Shown here: piece by piece, positions 46,876 through 56,964 of the stretch | Layout of the letters: every line of letters starts with the position of its first letter | How positions within the stretch are numbered: position 1 is the stretch's first letter | Assembly (NCBI RefSeq): GCF_947626835.1 | Contig: NZ_CANQTS010000006.1 | Span: 37,682 to 101,681, forward strand | DNA length: 64,000 nucleotides | Reading direction: 5' to 3' | Source of the DNA: an uncultured Acinetobacter sp. | Lineage (GTDB): Bacteria > Pseudomonadota > Gammaproteobacteria > Pseudomonadales > Moraxellaceae | Notes under the pieces: model-generated | What the model saw: only the letters and a program-made list of their open reading frames with translations | What the model was told of the DNA's origin: nothing | Database searches by the model: none | Position numbers and translations under genes: made by a program

Positions 46876-48558
46876 TTACTCGCGTAAATCATCTATCGCT
46901 TGGTAGTGAGTTAGATAAATTTGACCAGTTAAGTGTTGCATAAAGTCTGAGTGGCAAAGATTATCCATCACCGGCCCTTTAACTTCTGAAAAATGCAATT
47001 GAATATTGAGTTTAGCCAATTCACGATTTAAATCTTCTAGCATCTCAAGCGCACTATAATCAATGCTACTGATGCTTGAGCAATTTATAATCACATGTTT
47101 AAGTTCAGGCTGTTCACTGATGGCATTGACCATAAAGCCTTTGAAGCTATGTGCATTTAAAAAACTTAAATTTTCGTCAATCCGTATCGACAACAGATGC
47201 TTAAAGGTCATCACATCATGCCGCTGAACATTGCGAAAATGCTGTGTGCCTGCCACCAAACCAATTTGAGCAATATGTGGTCGGCTAATTCGCCACAGCA
47301 TCAGCACAAAAGTCGACATAATCCCAATCATTAAACCGCGGCTGATATCAATACAAATCACGGCAAAAAAAGTAATCCACATGGCCAAACCGTCGGCTTT
47401 AGAATAACGCCATGTCTGTAAAAAAGGTTTAAAGTCAACTAATCTCCAAATGGAGACCATAATGGTGGCCGCTAAAATCGCCAGTGGTAAATCCCGAAAA
47501 AATCCCGTGAAATATAAACTGACCACCACAATAAATATAGAGGAAATTACGCCTGCCATTGGGGTTTTAGCGCCAGCATCAGCATTGACAACGGTACGTG
47601 ATAAACTGCCTGTCACCGGAAAAGCGGAGCTTAAACCCGCGCTGATATTGGCTATACCGAGCGCAATTAACTCTTGATTGCTATTGAGTTGGCTACGTTG
47701 CTGTAAGGCTGTGGCTTGTGCAATAGATAAAGATTCCACAAAACTGACCATGGCAATCATGGCGGCCCCGGGTAACAGGCTTAACACCAAGGACATATTC
47801 CAATTAGGCAATTGAAGTGGTGGAAAACCCGAGGGAATTTCCCCCACTGTTTGAATACCAAACTGGTTTAAATCTAAAGCAAAAACCAAAACAATTGACA
47901 GTGCTACAACCAAAAGAGGCACTGCACGAATATAAAATGGATTAAATGCCAAACGCTTTAGCAAACTAGGCAAATAAATGAGTGCCAATATCGCCGTGAT
48001 GCCTAAGCTTAGACTTGGCCAATGCAGTTGTGGAAAGTTATGCCAAAGGCTACTTAAAAACTCAACAATATTATTGGCTTTTAAGGGCAGAGCGAATAAA
48101 AACTTCACTTGTCCTAAAGTAATTAACAAGGCTGAGGCAATAATAAAGCTTTGGATTACCGGATGGCTAATCAGTTGAATTAAAAAGCCAAAGCGCAATA
48201 TTCCTAAAAATAGCGAAATTAAACCCACCATCAGCGCCAATAAACAGGCTGCTTCAATATAGGCTACTGAACCTATGGCAAACAATGGATTTAAAGTGGC
48301 AAAGGTCATCATGGAGATGATCGCCACCGGACCAATCGACAGTGTGGGGCTGCTGCCAAGCATGGCATACAGTATCATGGGGATAATACTGGCATATAGA
48401 CCCATGATCGGAGGGAGTCCTGCGAGCATCGCATATGCCATACCTTGCGGCACCAACATGGCAACCACAATCAAAGCGGCCAACAGATCTGCGCGAAACT
48501 GAGTGTGGTTATAGTGCTTTAACCATTGCCATGCAGGAAGCGAAAACATACCAATCAT
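46876..48558 (-). CDS. SulP-family anion (sulfate) transporter with STAS domain
   Basis: Membrane transporter of 560 residues. About 12 hydrophobic segments fill residues 15-425, with VVAMLVPQGMAYAMLAGLPPIMGLY, SIGPVAIISMMTF and GSLSRTVVNADAGAKTPMAG. A cytosolic STAS domain (about 430-550) includes IINCSSISSIDYSALEML. It may carry sulfate, bicarbonate or another anion. The BigR-like repressor gene lies 60 bases upstream on the same strand, so control by sulfide or persulfide is plausible. The 60-base gap holds an inverted repeat and a perfect 12-bp palindrome. Confidence 0.9.
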   Translation of the reverse strand: MIGMFSLPAWQWLKHYNHTQFRADLLAALIVVAMLVPQGMAYAMLAGLPPIMGLYASIIPMILYAMLGSSPTLSIGPVAIISMMTFATLNPLFAIGSVAYIEAACLLALMVGLISLFLGILRFGFLIQLISHPVIQSFIIASALLITLGQVKFLFALPLKANNIVEFLSSLWHNFPQLHWPSLSLGITAILALIYLPSLLKRLAFNPFYIRAVPLLVVALSIVLVFALDLNQFGIQTVGEIPSGFPPLQLPNWNMSLVLSLLPGAAMIAMVSFVESLSIAQATALQQRSQLNSNQELIALGIANISAGLSSAFPVTGSLSRTVVNADAGAKTPMAGVISSIFIVVVSLYFTGFFRDLPLAILAATIMVSIWRLVDFKPFLQTWRYSKADGLAMWITFFAVICIDISRGLMIGIMSTFVLMLWRISRPHIAQIGLVAGTQHFRNVQRHDVMTFKHLLSIRIDENLSFLNAHSFKGFMVNAISEQPELKHVIINCSSISSIDYSALEMLEDLNRELAKLNIQLHFSEVKGPVMDNLCHSDFMQHLTGQIYLTHYQAIDDLRE

Positions 48559-48591
48559 CTAAATCATAATTTTAGATATATTATGCATAAT
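48557..48591. promoter_or_regulatory. Inverted repeats in the arsR-sulP gap
   Basis: ATCTAAA / TTTAGAT with a 7-nt spacer covers the SulP start codon, and the perfect palindrome ATTATGCATAAT lies directly upstream. They could be operators for the BigR-like repressor or an mRNA hairpin on the start. Confidence 0.4.
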
Positions 48592-48618
48592 TTGTGCTAA
48601 AGAGTCACGGTGCTGAGA

Positions 48619-48927
48619 TTAGTTGGGGCAATATAAAGCATGTAAGGTTTGCAAAACAGTGACTAATTTTTCATCTTTAATCGAGTAAAAGATTTGTTTG
48701 CCCTCACGACGTGTACTCACCACATTACTTTTACGCAACATCATCAGTTGTTGCGATAAGGTGGGTTGGTGAATTTGGGTGATCTGCTCAATTTGCGAAA
48801 CATTTAATTCATGTTGAGCCAAATGGCACAAAATCATGAGGCGGTCAGTATTGGCAAGGGATTTTAAAACCGTGACCACGTGTTCAGAGGCATCACGCAT
48901 GGCTTTAATCTCAAGCGCATTGTTCAT
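48619..48927 (-). CDS. ArsR-family repressor, BigR/SqrR-like persulfide sensor
   Basis: Winged helix-turn-helix protein of 102 residues. The recognition-helix region is QIHQPTLSQQLMMLRKSNVVSTRREGKQIFYSI. Two Cys stand where BigR/SqrR sensors have theirs: Cys34 in MILCHLAQHELNV and Cys100 in ALYCPN, two residues from the end. In that group a disulfide or polysulfide bridge releases DNA, so this is probably a reactive-sulfur sensor; this is inference from the Cys pattern. It lies just upstream of the SulP gene, a common partner. Confidence 0.85.
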   Translation of the reverse strand: MNNALEIKAMRDASEHVVTVLKSLANTDRLMILCHLAQHELNVSQIEQITQIHQPTLSQQLMMLRKSNVVSTRREGKQIFYSIKDEKLVTVLQTLHALYCPN

Positions 48928-49044
48928 GGAGCAGGTCTCATTGAGTACATATAAAAAAGACGCTTATTATAAAGCAGTTAGAGAATGAGAATTATTTAAA
49001 GACAATGGTTTTTAATGAAGATTGTTATTAGTTATTCTGATAAA

Positions 49045-49074
49045 TATCAGGCACTCGTATGAGAGTGCCTGATA
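49045..49074 (-). terminator. Terminator-like hairpin after plsB
   Basis: Perfect 12-bp stem TATCAGGCACTC / GAGTGCCTGATA with a 6-nt loop. On the minus strand only TTTA follows, so termination may be partial. Confidence 0.65.
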
Positions 49075-49080
49075 ACTCGC

Positions 49081-51552
49081 TTATGCTTGTTGTAATTCAA
49101 AGTCTTTTAAGACTTTATCACTAAAATGTGTGGCTTCGGTTAAAGCTTGTTGCATGATGGGCTGCCGCGCTTGGAAAAAATCCAAGGCATTACTTTGGGC
49201 GAGCTGTATGCTACCACCTTGTACTTGTGCCAATTGGGTGAGCTTTAAGCCTTGGCTAAAGGTTTTGACTGTAGATTTATCAAAATAGAAACTATTGGCC
49301 AAATGACCGGACGCCAAGAGGTTTTTCAGTGCAATTTTGGTGAGCTTTTCTAGTTTACTTAAACCTAAACTATTGCTGTGTGCAAATTGTGATAAGATCT
49401 CTGCCATTAAGCGGAAGTTAGTGAGGCTAGATGCAATAATGTCAGCCAATGCTTGAACAGCAAGCGGTTGTTGAACATTAATGCTTGTATGCTCTAATCC
49501 AATCCAATCTAATTGGGCAAAAGCGTGCAGCAATTGTTCAACGACGTGTTCTAGCTCATCTGCTTGCCATTTTAAGAACAACTCTTCTTTAAAAAATGGA
49601 TATAGCTTAGCCACATAATTTTGAATATCATTGCTATTTTGTTGACCATTGATTAACGCCGTGGCAACCAAAGCCGGTAAAACAAAGCTATGTAAAATGT
49701 TGTTGCTAAAGTAATTGAGTAAGCCTTTTTGTTTATCACTGACTTGAATAAAGCCAATACCATCAACTTGATGCTGATCAATTTGTTTAAGTTTTAAAGC
49801 ATAATCAATAATGGCACTGCCTGATAATTCGGTCATCATCATACGTGCATCATAAGGGCTTAATTTTAAGATCTGACGATAATCATCGAGTTGTTGAATC
49901 AAAGTATCTTGTTCAATACGATGTTCAGGGGCTTTTAACAAAAGTAAAGACAACAATGCAATCGGATTAAGCACTGCAGCTTTATTAATGTTTTCTAAAA
50001 TGGCTTGAGCAGTTTGATTGACGCTGGTGATGACTGATTTTGGTAAGTCATCATCAATACTTAACTGTAAGTCTTGTACCTCGTTTTGGCTTAAAATATC
50101 ATTTAGATAAATGGGATCACCAAAATTGACATGCACTAAGCCAAAGACTTTTTCAATTTTACGTACTGAGCTCAGTAACCCCCAAACCGATTCAGCCTCT
50201 TTGGGCTTACCATTCAACTCATGGATGTATGAGCTGCCTTCAAACAGTTTTTCATAGCCAAAATAGGTTGGAATAAAAGCAATTGGTTTGCTTGAACCAC
50301 GTAAGTAGCTATGTACTGTCATAGACAGCATGCCTTTTTTCGGAGGCAGCAATAGACCCGTACGAGAACGACCACCTTCAATAAAGTATTCAATCGGGCT
50401 ATTACGTGACAATAGACTATGTACATACTCTTTAAACACCGCCGTGTAGAGCATATTGCCATTAAAACTACGACGAATAAAATAAGCGCCCGCACCTCGT
50501 AAAATATTACCCACGACCGGCAAATTTAAATTAATACCGGCAGCAATATGTGGCACCATTAAACCGCGATTAAAAATTACATAAGACAACAGTAAATAAT
50601 CAATGTGGCTGCGGTGACATGGGGTATAGACAATTTCATAGTCTTTAGCCAGTTCACGTACGGTATCGAAATTATGCACTTCAATGCCATCGTAAAGCTG
50701 CGTCCATAATTTTTCTAAACTTAACGCGGCAAAACGTAAGGTTGAATAGGAAAAATCAGAGGTGATTTCATTTAAATAGCTTTTGGCACGATTTTCAGCT
50801 TCAAACATGCTGATTTTTTTATGAATACTTTCTTGCGTAACTGCCTTTTGAATGGCTTCACTGTGTAGCAATTGCTGAATCAAATTACGACGATCCGATA
50901 AATCAGGCCCCAAAATGGCTTCTTTAGATTTATTTAAATCATTCACCAAGTACGAGGCAATAAAATGTGCCGGTGAATAATTAGGTTGTTGCACCTTGGC
51001 TTCATTGAGTAAAGCGCGTAATGATAATGGCTTATGAAACTCAATATAGTTATCTTTGCCATATAAAGACACATTTAACATTTGTTTTAAGTGCGAAGGT
51101 TTAGCCCATGCATCAGAAAATAAGGCTTTTACCCATGAATCTTCATAATCGGGCGCACGTCCCCATAACACGGTAACAGGTACCAATTGTACATCAGCTT
51201 CGGGATCTTGCTCTAATACTTCAATGAAACGAATTAATTTTGAGGCATAGTGATAAGGCACATCTTGTGGATTTTTTTCATTTAAAATGAGTAAGGCATC
51301 ACGTTCTTGATGTTGACCGATGTGAATGGGCTTGAGTGCCGACGGTAAATTTTGTTGTTGTGCTTGTTGATCGATTAACACATTGTTGCTGACATATTCA
51401 TCTTCAACCACGTAACACACAGGAACATGCGGCTCAGCTTGTAGACGTTGGCTGAGTTCTGCGGTAGAGCCTAACAACTGTGGCGAGACCATCTTGGTTA
51501 AAATCGATTGGGTAAAATTGCGATACCAGCGGCTAGAGCGAGCGTTAGACAT
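49081..51552 (-). CDS. plsB: Glycerol-3-phosphate 1-O-acyltransferase PlsB
   Basis: Inner-membrane enzyme that acylates position 1 of glycerol-3-phosphate, the first step of phospholipid synthesis. The protein is 823 residues, full length. The acyltransferase blocks are TPCHRSHIDYLLLSY (block I, HxxxxD), GAYFIRRSF (block II), EYFIEGGRSRTG (block III) and FIPTYFGYEK (block IV). No membrane-spanning start is seen; the family is peripheral or amphipathic. Monocistronic, with about 600 non-coding bases before cysK on the other side. Confidence 0.96.
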   Translation of the reverse strand: MSNARSSRWYRNFTQSILTKMVSPQLLGSTAELSQRLQAEPHVPVCYVVEDEYVSNNVLIDQQAQQQNLPSALKPIHIGQHQERDALLILNEKNPQDVPYHYASKLIRFIEVLEQDPEADVQLVPVTVLWGRAPDYEDSWVKALFSDAWAKPSHLKQMLNVSLYGKDNYIEFHKPLSLRALLNEAKVQQPNYSPAHFIASYLVNDLNKSKEAILGPDLSDRRNLIQQLLHSEAIQKAVTQESIHKKISMFEAENRAKSYLNEITSDFSYSTLRFAALSLEKLWTQLYDGIEVHNFDTVRELAKDYEIVYTPCHRSHIDYLLLSYVIFNRGLMVPHIAAGINLNLPVVGNILRGAGAYFIRRSFNGNMLYTAVFKEYVHSLLSRNSPIEYFIEGGRSRTGLLLPPKKGMLSMTVHSYLRGSSKPIAFIPTYFGYEKLFEGSSYIHELNGKPKEAESVWGLLSSVRKIEKVFGLVHVNFGDPIYLNDILSQNEVQDLQLSIDDDLPKSVITSVNQTAQAILENINKAAVLNPIALLSLLLLKAPEHRIEQDTLIQQLDDYRQILKLSPYDARMMMTELSGSAIIDYALKLKQIDQHQVDGIGFIQVSDKQKGLLNYFSNNILHSFVLPALVATALINGQQNSNDIQNYVAKLYPFFKEELFLKWQADELEHVVEQLLHAFAQLDWIGLEHTSINVQQPLAVQALADIIASSLTNFRLMAEILSQFAHSNSLGLSKLEKLTKIALKNLLASGHLANSFYFDKSTVKTFSQGLKLTQLAQVQGGSIQLAQSNALDFFQARQPIMQQALTEATHFSDKVLKDFELQQA

Positions 51553-52151
51553 TACATTCCCTGAGTAGACGTGTCATATCGCGCTATTGTCGTTAATAAT
51601 TTAAGCGATTACAAATCGGATTGTTGAGATTTCATGCAGTTATTTTAACTATTTAGTCTATTCACTCTAATTTTGCTACATAGTGTTTGCATAAAATCTA
51701 TACAGATAAAGTGCTATTTTTAATATTTAACAAGATCATAAGCCCAATAGATGCCTAAATTGCCTTTCATAAAAATGAAACCCTATCCACCCATAGTGTT
51801 ATGAATTTTTCTGATAATTGTGAGTGAAACTGCGATTCACTTTGGATTGAAGTCTAAAAAGCAATCATCGGAAAAACCGAATATAGAAAGTCTATCAGTG
51901 TTCAGATGGTGGAATATATACACGTATATATTTGTAATTATACGAATGAAAACTAAAATTTAATTGGTAAATTCGATTTTAAATCAATCCAAATACGCCA
52001 TTTTTGGTGAATTTATAGACACTTTAATCGTAAATATAGATCTATGAAGTTTGTTTAAATAAATACAGCTTTGTTGGTTGTTTAGAGGCAAAATTGTTGA
52101 GAATTAACGTATGATAAATACGAAAATTTTAATAGCATGAAGGATCGACAC
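51553..52151. other. Long intergenic region plsB-cysK
   Basis: No convincing coding frame of useful length. It must hold the divergent promoters for plsB and cysK. A 20-base inverted repeat (AATATATAC, AC, GTATATATT) lies at 51913-51932 and a small hairpin (AGTGAA / TTCACT) near 51821-51841. The DNA is very AT-rich. I see no IS remnant or tRNA. Confidence 0.6.
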
Positions 52152-53147
52152 ATGACAGATGCTGCTTTTCCAACGCCAAATAATTTAGGCATTGCAGTTT
52201 ATGAAAATAACGCTGAGGCAATTGGCAACACACCACTGGTACGTATTAACCGTGCAATTCAATCCCAAGCCACTGTATTGGCTAAAGTGGAAGCACGTAA
52301 CCCTGCATTTTCGGTAAAATGTCGTGTAGGCGCAGCACTGATTAAAGATGCAGAACAGCGTGGTGTGCTCAAGTCAGGCATGCATATTGTAGAACCTACC
52401 AGTGGTAATACCGGTATTGCCTTGGCTTTTGTAGCAGCGGCAAAAGGTTATCCAATTACTCTCACCATGCCTGCGAGTATGAGTATCGAGCGTCGTAAAG
52501 TACTTAAAGCCTTAGGTGCACATTTAGTACTGACTGAACCTGCTAAGGGCATGAAAGGCGCCGTGGATGAAGCACTACGTTTAAGCCAAGAACAACCTGA
52601 ACTGTACTATTTACCACAGCAGTTTGAAAACCCAGCCAATCCTCAAATTCATGCAACCACAACAGGTCCTGAAATTTGGCAAGCCACAGGCGGTCAAGTC
52701 GATATCTTGGTTGCAGGGGTGGGCACAGGCGGCACGATCTCAGGTATTTCACGCTATTTTGAGCAAGTCCAAAAGCAGCCTATTTATTCAGTTGCGGTAG
52801 AACCTGCAGAATCACCCATTATTAGCCAAGCTAAACGCGGGGAAGACTTAACTCCAGCACCACATAAAATTCAAGGGATTGGCGCTAACTTTATCCCGAA
52901 AAACTTGGATTTAGATTTAGTGGATGAAGTGATCACCATTACAAGCCAAGATGCGATTGACTGGGCGCGTAAAACAGCAACACATGAGGGGATTTTAGTT
53001 GGAATCTCAAGTGGTGCAGCGATGGCAGCCGCAGCGCAATTAGCAGCACGCCCTGAAAATGCCGGTAAAAACATTGTCGTGATTTTACCAGATGCAGGCG
53101 AACGTTATTTATCTTCAGTACTTTTTGAAGATATTTCTGTTGACTAA
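52152..53147 (+). CDS. cysK: Cysteine synthase (O-acetylserine sulfhydrylase)
   Basis: PLP enzyme of 331 residues making cysteine from O-acetylserine and sulfide. The PLP Lys is Lys56 in [11 protein letters not shown]. Other landmarks are [62 protein letters not shown] and [11 protein letters not shown]. The [13 protein letters not shown] form is CysK type rather than CysM. AAGGATCGACAC precedes the ATG chosen; an ATG five codons earlier has no ribosome site. Confidence 0.94.
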   Translation: MTDAAFPTPNNLGIAVYENNAEAIGNTPLVRINRAIQSQATVLAKVEARNPAFSVKCRVGAALIKDAEQRGVLKSGMHIVEPTSGNTGIALAFVAAAKGYPITLTMPASMSIERRKVLKALGAHLVLTEPAKGMKGAVDEALRLSQEQPELYYLPQQFENPANPQIHATTTGPEIWQATGGQVDILVAGVGTGGTISGISRYFEQVQKQPIYSVAVEPAESPIISQAKRGEDLTPAPHKIQGIGANFIPKNLDLDLVDEVITITSQDAIDWARKTATHEGILVGISSGAAMAAAAQLAARPENAGKNIVVILPDAGERYLSSVLFEDISVD

Positions 53148-53293
53148 AATAGCCTAAGTATTAAATCAAATTTAAGAAGACTACCAAAACGTGGATCTTC
53201 TTAAATTTTAGGCTTTATATTCAAGTTTTTTAGGTAACAACTACAAATTTTGTTACTATGAAGCACCTTTCATAGCTGTTTACATGTTTGCAT

Positions 53294-54376
53294 ATGACTT
53301 CATCTTATCAACAACAACTCGATGCCAAAGTTGCTCGTATCACGGCGCAATTTGCACAATTTAATCCGCCTGCCTTAACGGTGTTCGCCTCACCAGAACA
53401 ACATTATCGTATGCGTGCTGAATTTCGTGTTTGGCATACTGAAGATGACATGTTCTATGCCATGTTTGAACGTGATAGAGAAGGGCAGAAAAAAGTCATT
53501 CGCATTGACCAATTTGAAGTAGCCGATCAAAGTATTAATCAACTGATGCCAAAACTTTTGGCAGAAATGAAAGCTGATCCTATTTTGTCGCAGCGTTTAT
53601 TTGAAGTGCATTTCTTGGCCACGCTCAGTGGTGAAGTGTTGGTGTCTTTAATCTACCATCGTAAATTAGAACAAGACTGGCTAACTGCAGCACAAGCTTT
53701 AGCTCAAAAGTTAAATGTGCAATTGGTTGGGCGTTGCCGCGGACAGAAATTTGTTTTAGACAATGAATTTGTGGTTGAAAAACTCAATGTGTTTGAACGT
53801 GAATATATTTACAAACAAATTGAAAGTAGTTTTACTCAGCCCAATGCTCAAGTGTGCCAAAAAATGTTGCAGTGGGCATGTGATGTAGCAGGTGAGTCTG
53901 AAAAAGACTTACTGGAACTATATTGCGGTAATGGTAACTTTACCTTACCACTTTCAACCCGTTTTCGTCGTGTGTTAGCCACAGAATTAGCCAAATCATC
54001 GGTATATGCAGCACAGTGGAATATTGAACAAAACCACATTAATAATATTCAAGTGGCACGTTTATCCGCTGAAGAGTTTACCCAAGCATATAATGGCGAG
54101 CGTGAATTCCGTCGTTTGCAAGAAGCCAATATTGATATTACAAGCTACGACTTTGATACAGTATTTGTTGATCCACCACGCGCTGGTATTGACGATGAAA
54201 CCTTAAAACTACTACAACGCTTTAAACGCATTATTTATATTTCATGTAATCCAGATACCTTATATGAAAATTTACAAACATTAGGACAAACTCATCAAGT
54301 GACTCAATTTGCGTTGTTTGACCAATTCCCATATACCCATCATGTCGAGTCTGGTGTGTTGTTGGAGCAAAAATAA
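53294..54376 (+). CDS. trmA: tRNA (uracil-5-)-methyltransferase TrmA
   Basis: SAM-dependent enzyme that makes ribothymidine at position 54 of tRNAs. The protein is 360 residues. Landmarks are the N-terminal [26 protein letters not shown] (SAM site), [11 protein letters not shown] and [13 protein letters not shown] with the catalytic Cys. Also in place are the conserved [11 protein letters not shown] and the final Glu region [10 protein letters not shown]. The ATG is preferred over a TTG two codons earlier. Its own promoter region and terminator suggest a single-gene unit. Confidence 0.95.
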   Translation: MTSSYQQQLDAKVARITAQFAQFNPPALTVFASPEQHYRMRAEFRVWHTEDDMFYAMFERDREGQKKVIRIDQFEVADQSINQLMPKLLAEMKADPILSQRLFEVHFLATLSGEVLVSLIYHRKLEQDWLTAAQALAQKLNVQLVGRCRGQKFVLDNEFVVEKLNVFEREYIYKQIESSFTQPNAQVCQKMLQWACDVAGESEKDLLELYCGNGNFTLPLSTRFRRVLATELAKSSVYAAQWNIEQNHINNIQVARLSAEEFTQAYNGEREFRRLQEANIDITSYDFDTVFVDPPRAGIDDETLKLLQRFKRIIYISCNPDTLYENLQTLGQTHQVTQFALFDQFPYTHHVESGVLLEQK

Positions 54377-54396
54377 GCACGGCGCTATACAGGCTT

Positions 54397-54424
54397 AAAA
54401 AGGAGCTCTATTAAGAGCTCCTTT
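54397..54424 (+). terminator. Terminator after trmA
   Basis: Stem AAAAGGAGCTC / GAGCTCCTTTT, loop TATTAA. Confidence 0.85.
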
Positions 54425-54550
54425 TATATTTATAAGTAAAATAAATAGTTATAAAAAAGCAAGTGCTATTATCTTAATTATATCGTTCACCTCTGCTATT
54501 TTCATCGAAAAAAGGCGATCACAAGTGCTGCTTTTATCACTCACAACCCC

Positions 54551-54578
54551 TTGCTTTATTTTAAATATTGGCTATATT
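54551..54578 (+). promoter_or_regulatory. Promoter of the 74-residue protein gene
   Basis: TTGCTT and TATATT with a 16-base spacer, 32 bases before the start codon. Confidence 0.5.
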
Positions 54579-54610
54579 TCGAACTATGTTAGGTTATCAA
54601 TGAAGGCTCT

Positions 54611-54835
54611 ATGAGTTTTTGGCAAAAACTGTTCGCTGATCAACAGCTGAACGTACATAAAAATCAGACTGCTTGTGTGGAAAATGATTGCGCATGTAAA
54701 TCAAATGAGCAACTCATCCAAGCATTAACTCAGGCAACTGATGAAGATGTGATTCTTGGCATTAAGAAAGTTTTAGCATCTCGTGGCTATAGCCGTAAAG
54801 AGTTGAATGAGCTACAACATTTACCATTGCAGTAA
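54611..54835 (+). CDS. Small hypothetical protein, 74 residues
   Basis: Soluble small protein with a Cys cluster CVENDCACK near residue 22 and a helical C-terminal part (QLIQALTQATDEDVILGIKKVLASRGYSRKELNEL). The Cys spacing suggests metal binding or a redox pair, but no family is recognised. AAGG six bases before the ATG, a promoter pair upstream and a 14-bp terminator below all support a real gene. Confidence 0.72.
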   Translation: MSFWQKLFADQQLNVHKNQTACVENDCACKSNEQLIQALTQATDEDVILGIKKVLASRGYSRKELNELQHLPLQ

Positions 54836-54848
54836 AAAATAGATTCAG

Positions 54849-54885
54849 AAAAAGGGTATTGTGATTACAGACAATGCCCTTTTTT
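54849..54885 (+). terminator. Terminator after the 74-residue protein gene
   Basis: A 14-bp stem (AAAAAGGGTATTGT / ACAATGCCCTTTTT with one wobble), 8-nt loop, T-tract. Confidence 0.9.
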
Positions 54886-55067
54886 ATTTACTAAATGATG
54901 ACACATTGATTAGTTAAGTTATATAATGTATTTCATGTGTAACGATATTAAAGAAAAATGTGATATAAGTTATTGTTTTTTTGATTTATGTTGAGTAATT
55001 TAATTTTTTTAAAATTATTTATTTATAATAACTACACAGATTAAAATTCTAGCGGGTGAGACATTTT

Positions 55068-55181
55068 ATGGAAATTAAGAAGTTTTTATTAAGTTTTAAC
55101 AACTTATCTAGTTACTTATTTTTATCTATAGTTTGTTTAGTTTTTTTGGTTGTTTATTTTTATATCATTAATCCAAAATAA
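55068..55181 (+). CDS. 37-residue single-helix membrane peptide (candidate small protein)
   Basis: An ATG with GGGTGAG about eight bases ahead opens a frame that starts MEIKKFLLSFNNL and has one strongly hydrophobic helix (YLFLSIVCLVFLVVYFYII) before NPK and TAA. The basic start and hydrophobic core are those of small inner-membrane proteins or type I toxins. It lies in the most AT-rich stretch of the window, with no other gene between two genes on the same strand. No protein family is recognised. Transcription is not proven. Confidence 0.5.
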   Translation: MEIKKFLLSFNNLSSYLFLSIVCLVFLVVYFYIINPK

Positions 55182-55268
55182 GTGTAAATTTAAAAAAAAG
55201 TTGTTTTTCTACAGCAAGATACTTATTTTCGACATATCATAGTTGCATTTGTAAGTTGTGATGACACG

Positions 55269-56417
55269 ATGCAAATCCAAAATCGTTTAGCTGGTTTTTA
55301 CTTCTTTTACTATGCGATAGTTGGCACGTTTATGCCATATTGGAGTTTGTATTTAGAGGATCAAGGTTTTAGTTATGCTGAAATTGGCTATCTAGCTTCC
55401 TTAGCGATTATTACTCGTTTCTTTGCGCCTTTTATTTGGGGTTGGATTGCTGATAAATCAGGTAAACGTATGCTGTTGGTACGTATTGCTACGTGGGTCG
55501 AAGCCTTTATTTGGTTAATTATTTTTATTATCCCCAATCATTTTCAATCTATTGCCTTGTTAATGCTGATTTTTAGCTTTTTCCAAAATGCAATTCTTGC
55601 CCAGTTTGAGGGTGTGACTTTATTTTGGTTAGGCGATCAACGTGCTGAGTTATATGGTAAGGTACGTCAGTGGGGGTCCATTGGCTTTATTGTGGCTGTA
55701 TTTGGTATTGGAGCCTTGTTAGATTTTATTCACATTCAACATTTACCTATTTTATTACTGTGTATTGCCTTATTGGCATTTCTTTGGTCTTTTAGTATTC
55801 AAGAACCTGCACATGCACCGAGTGCACAAAAAAAACTTGAATCGATTTGGCCGATCTTAAAGCAGCCTGTCGTCAGTGCATTTTTCTTTATCGAATTAAT
55901 TTTATTATTCTCACATGCACCTTTTTATAGCTTTTATAGCAATTATTTGCAAATACATGGTTTTAGCACCACGATTATTGGTGGTTTATGGTCAATTGGC
56001 GTAATTGCTGAGATTATGATGTTTGCTTGGGCACAATTTTTCTTTGGGCGTTGGGGAATGCATACCTTAGTCAGTTGCTGCTTAATCCTCACGGCGGCGC
56101 GTTGGATTGTGGTTGGTTTGCTTGCTGAGTCTTTGCTTGCACAAGCATTGGCACAATGTATTCATGCCTTTAGTTTTGGTTTATTTCATTTAATTGCCAT
56201 GCGGATTATTTTTCATTATTTCTCACAACAACAACAGGGCAGAGCACAAGCGCTATATAGTACCATGTGGGGCATTGGTGTGGCTGTAGGCAGCATCTTG
56301 GCAGGCCAATATTGGCAACTACTCGGTGGTGAGATCATTTTTATAATGGCAGGATTTGCTACACTTTTAGGTTTATTATGGGTCCGTCGCTTACCTAACT
56401 ACCTAACCGCACAATAA
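55269..56417 (+). CDS. MFS transporter, HcaT/LacY-like group
   Basis: Major facilitator of 382 residues with about 12 membrane segments. The start is MQIQNRLAGFYFFYYAIVG, followed by PYWSLYLEDQGFSYAEIGYL and the intracellular loop WGWIADKSGKRMLLVRI. ELYGKVRQWGSIGF is also characteristic. This is the MFS_1-like (3-phenylpropionate or LacY-type) pattern. The substrate is unknown; no catabolic genes are next to it. The nearest ribosome site is weak. Confidence 0.86.
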   Translation: MQIQNRLAGFYFFYYAIVGTFMPYWSLYLEDQGFSYAEIGYLASLAIITRFFAPFIWGWIADKSGKRMLLVRIATWVEAFIWLIIFIIPNHFQSIALLMLIFSFFQNAILAQFEGVTLFWLGDQRAELYGKVRQWGSIGFIVAVFGIGALLDFIHIQHLPILLLCIALLAFLWSFSIQEPAHAPSAQKKLESIWPILKQPVVSAFFFIELILLFSHAPFYSFYSNYLQIHGFSTTIIGGLWSIGVIAEIMMFAWAQFFFGRWGMHTLVSCCLILTAARWIVVGLLAESLLAQALAQCIHAFSFGLFHLIAMRIIFHYFSQQQQGRAQALYSTMWGIGVAVGSILAGQYWQLLGGEIIFIMAGFATLLGLLWVRRLPNYLTAQ

Positions 56418-56485
56418 AGAAAGACTAGTTTAGCCAAATAATTGTGAGTATGATGTTGTATAAGAGAAATAAAGCTTAAAAATTT

Positions 56486-56929
56486 ATGAAAATCAAAGTC
56501 CTTATCACTATTTTAAGTTTGTTTAGCTTAAACCTAGCTCACACAGCACCTATAAGCGAAAATACCGTTCAGATTAAAAATCGTAATGCTTTGGTGGGAC
56601 TATGGGCAATGCAAATTCCTGAGAATCAAAAATGTCATGAATACTATAATTTTAAAAGCAATCAGTCAGTCTTGATTCAAAGCGCGAAGGAGTGGTCTTT
56701 TGGTCATTATACTTATCAACCGAGCTTTGATCAGGATGCTGTACCTGATTTAATGATGTTACATATCTTATATGATAACAACCAAACAGATTGTTCAGGT
56801 ATACAAGAAGATGAAAGTGGTGAGATCTCACGTTTTGCCGTGACATGGAAAAACTCCAATCAAATCTCCTTTTGTGCAGAAGACCAATCCAAACAATGTT
56901 TTGCAAATTTAAAACGCATTTTGCCATAA
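56486..56929 (+). CDS. Secreted hypothetical protein, 147 residues
   Basis: A signal peptide (MKIKVLITILSLFSLNLAHTA, cleavage probably after HTA) leads to a mature protein of about 126 residues with four Cys (CHEYY, DCSG, FCAED, QCFA), likely two disulfides. The start of the mature part, NALVGLWAMQIPENQKCHEYYNF, suggests a lipocalin-like small beta fold, but I do not recognise a family. The stop abuts a strong bidirectional terminator shared with accC. Confidence 0.75.
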   Translation: MKIKVLITILSLFSLNLAHTAPISENTVQIKNRNALVGLWAMQIPENQKCHEYYNFKSNQSVLIQSAKEWSFGHYTYQPSFDQDAVPDLMMLHILYDNNQTDCSGIQEDESGEISRFAVTWKNSNQISFCAEDQSKQCFANLKRILP

Positions 56930-56959
56930 AAAAAGCCGCTCAAATGAGCGGCTTTTTTT
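56928..56959. terminator. Bidirectional terminator between the secreted-protein gene and accC
   Basis: Stem AGCCGCTC / GAGCGGCT, loop AAAT, with A-run before and T-run after; serves both convergent genes. Confidence 0.92.
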
Positions 56960-56964
56960 AGCAC

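Noticed and set aside
48978..48996. Fur-like box (GAGAATGAGAATTATTT) upstream of the arsR gene
   Set aside because: Only part of the consensus matches and no iron gene is near, so it is not supported.
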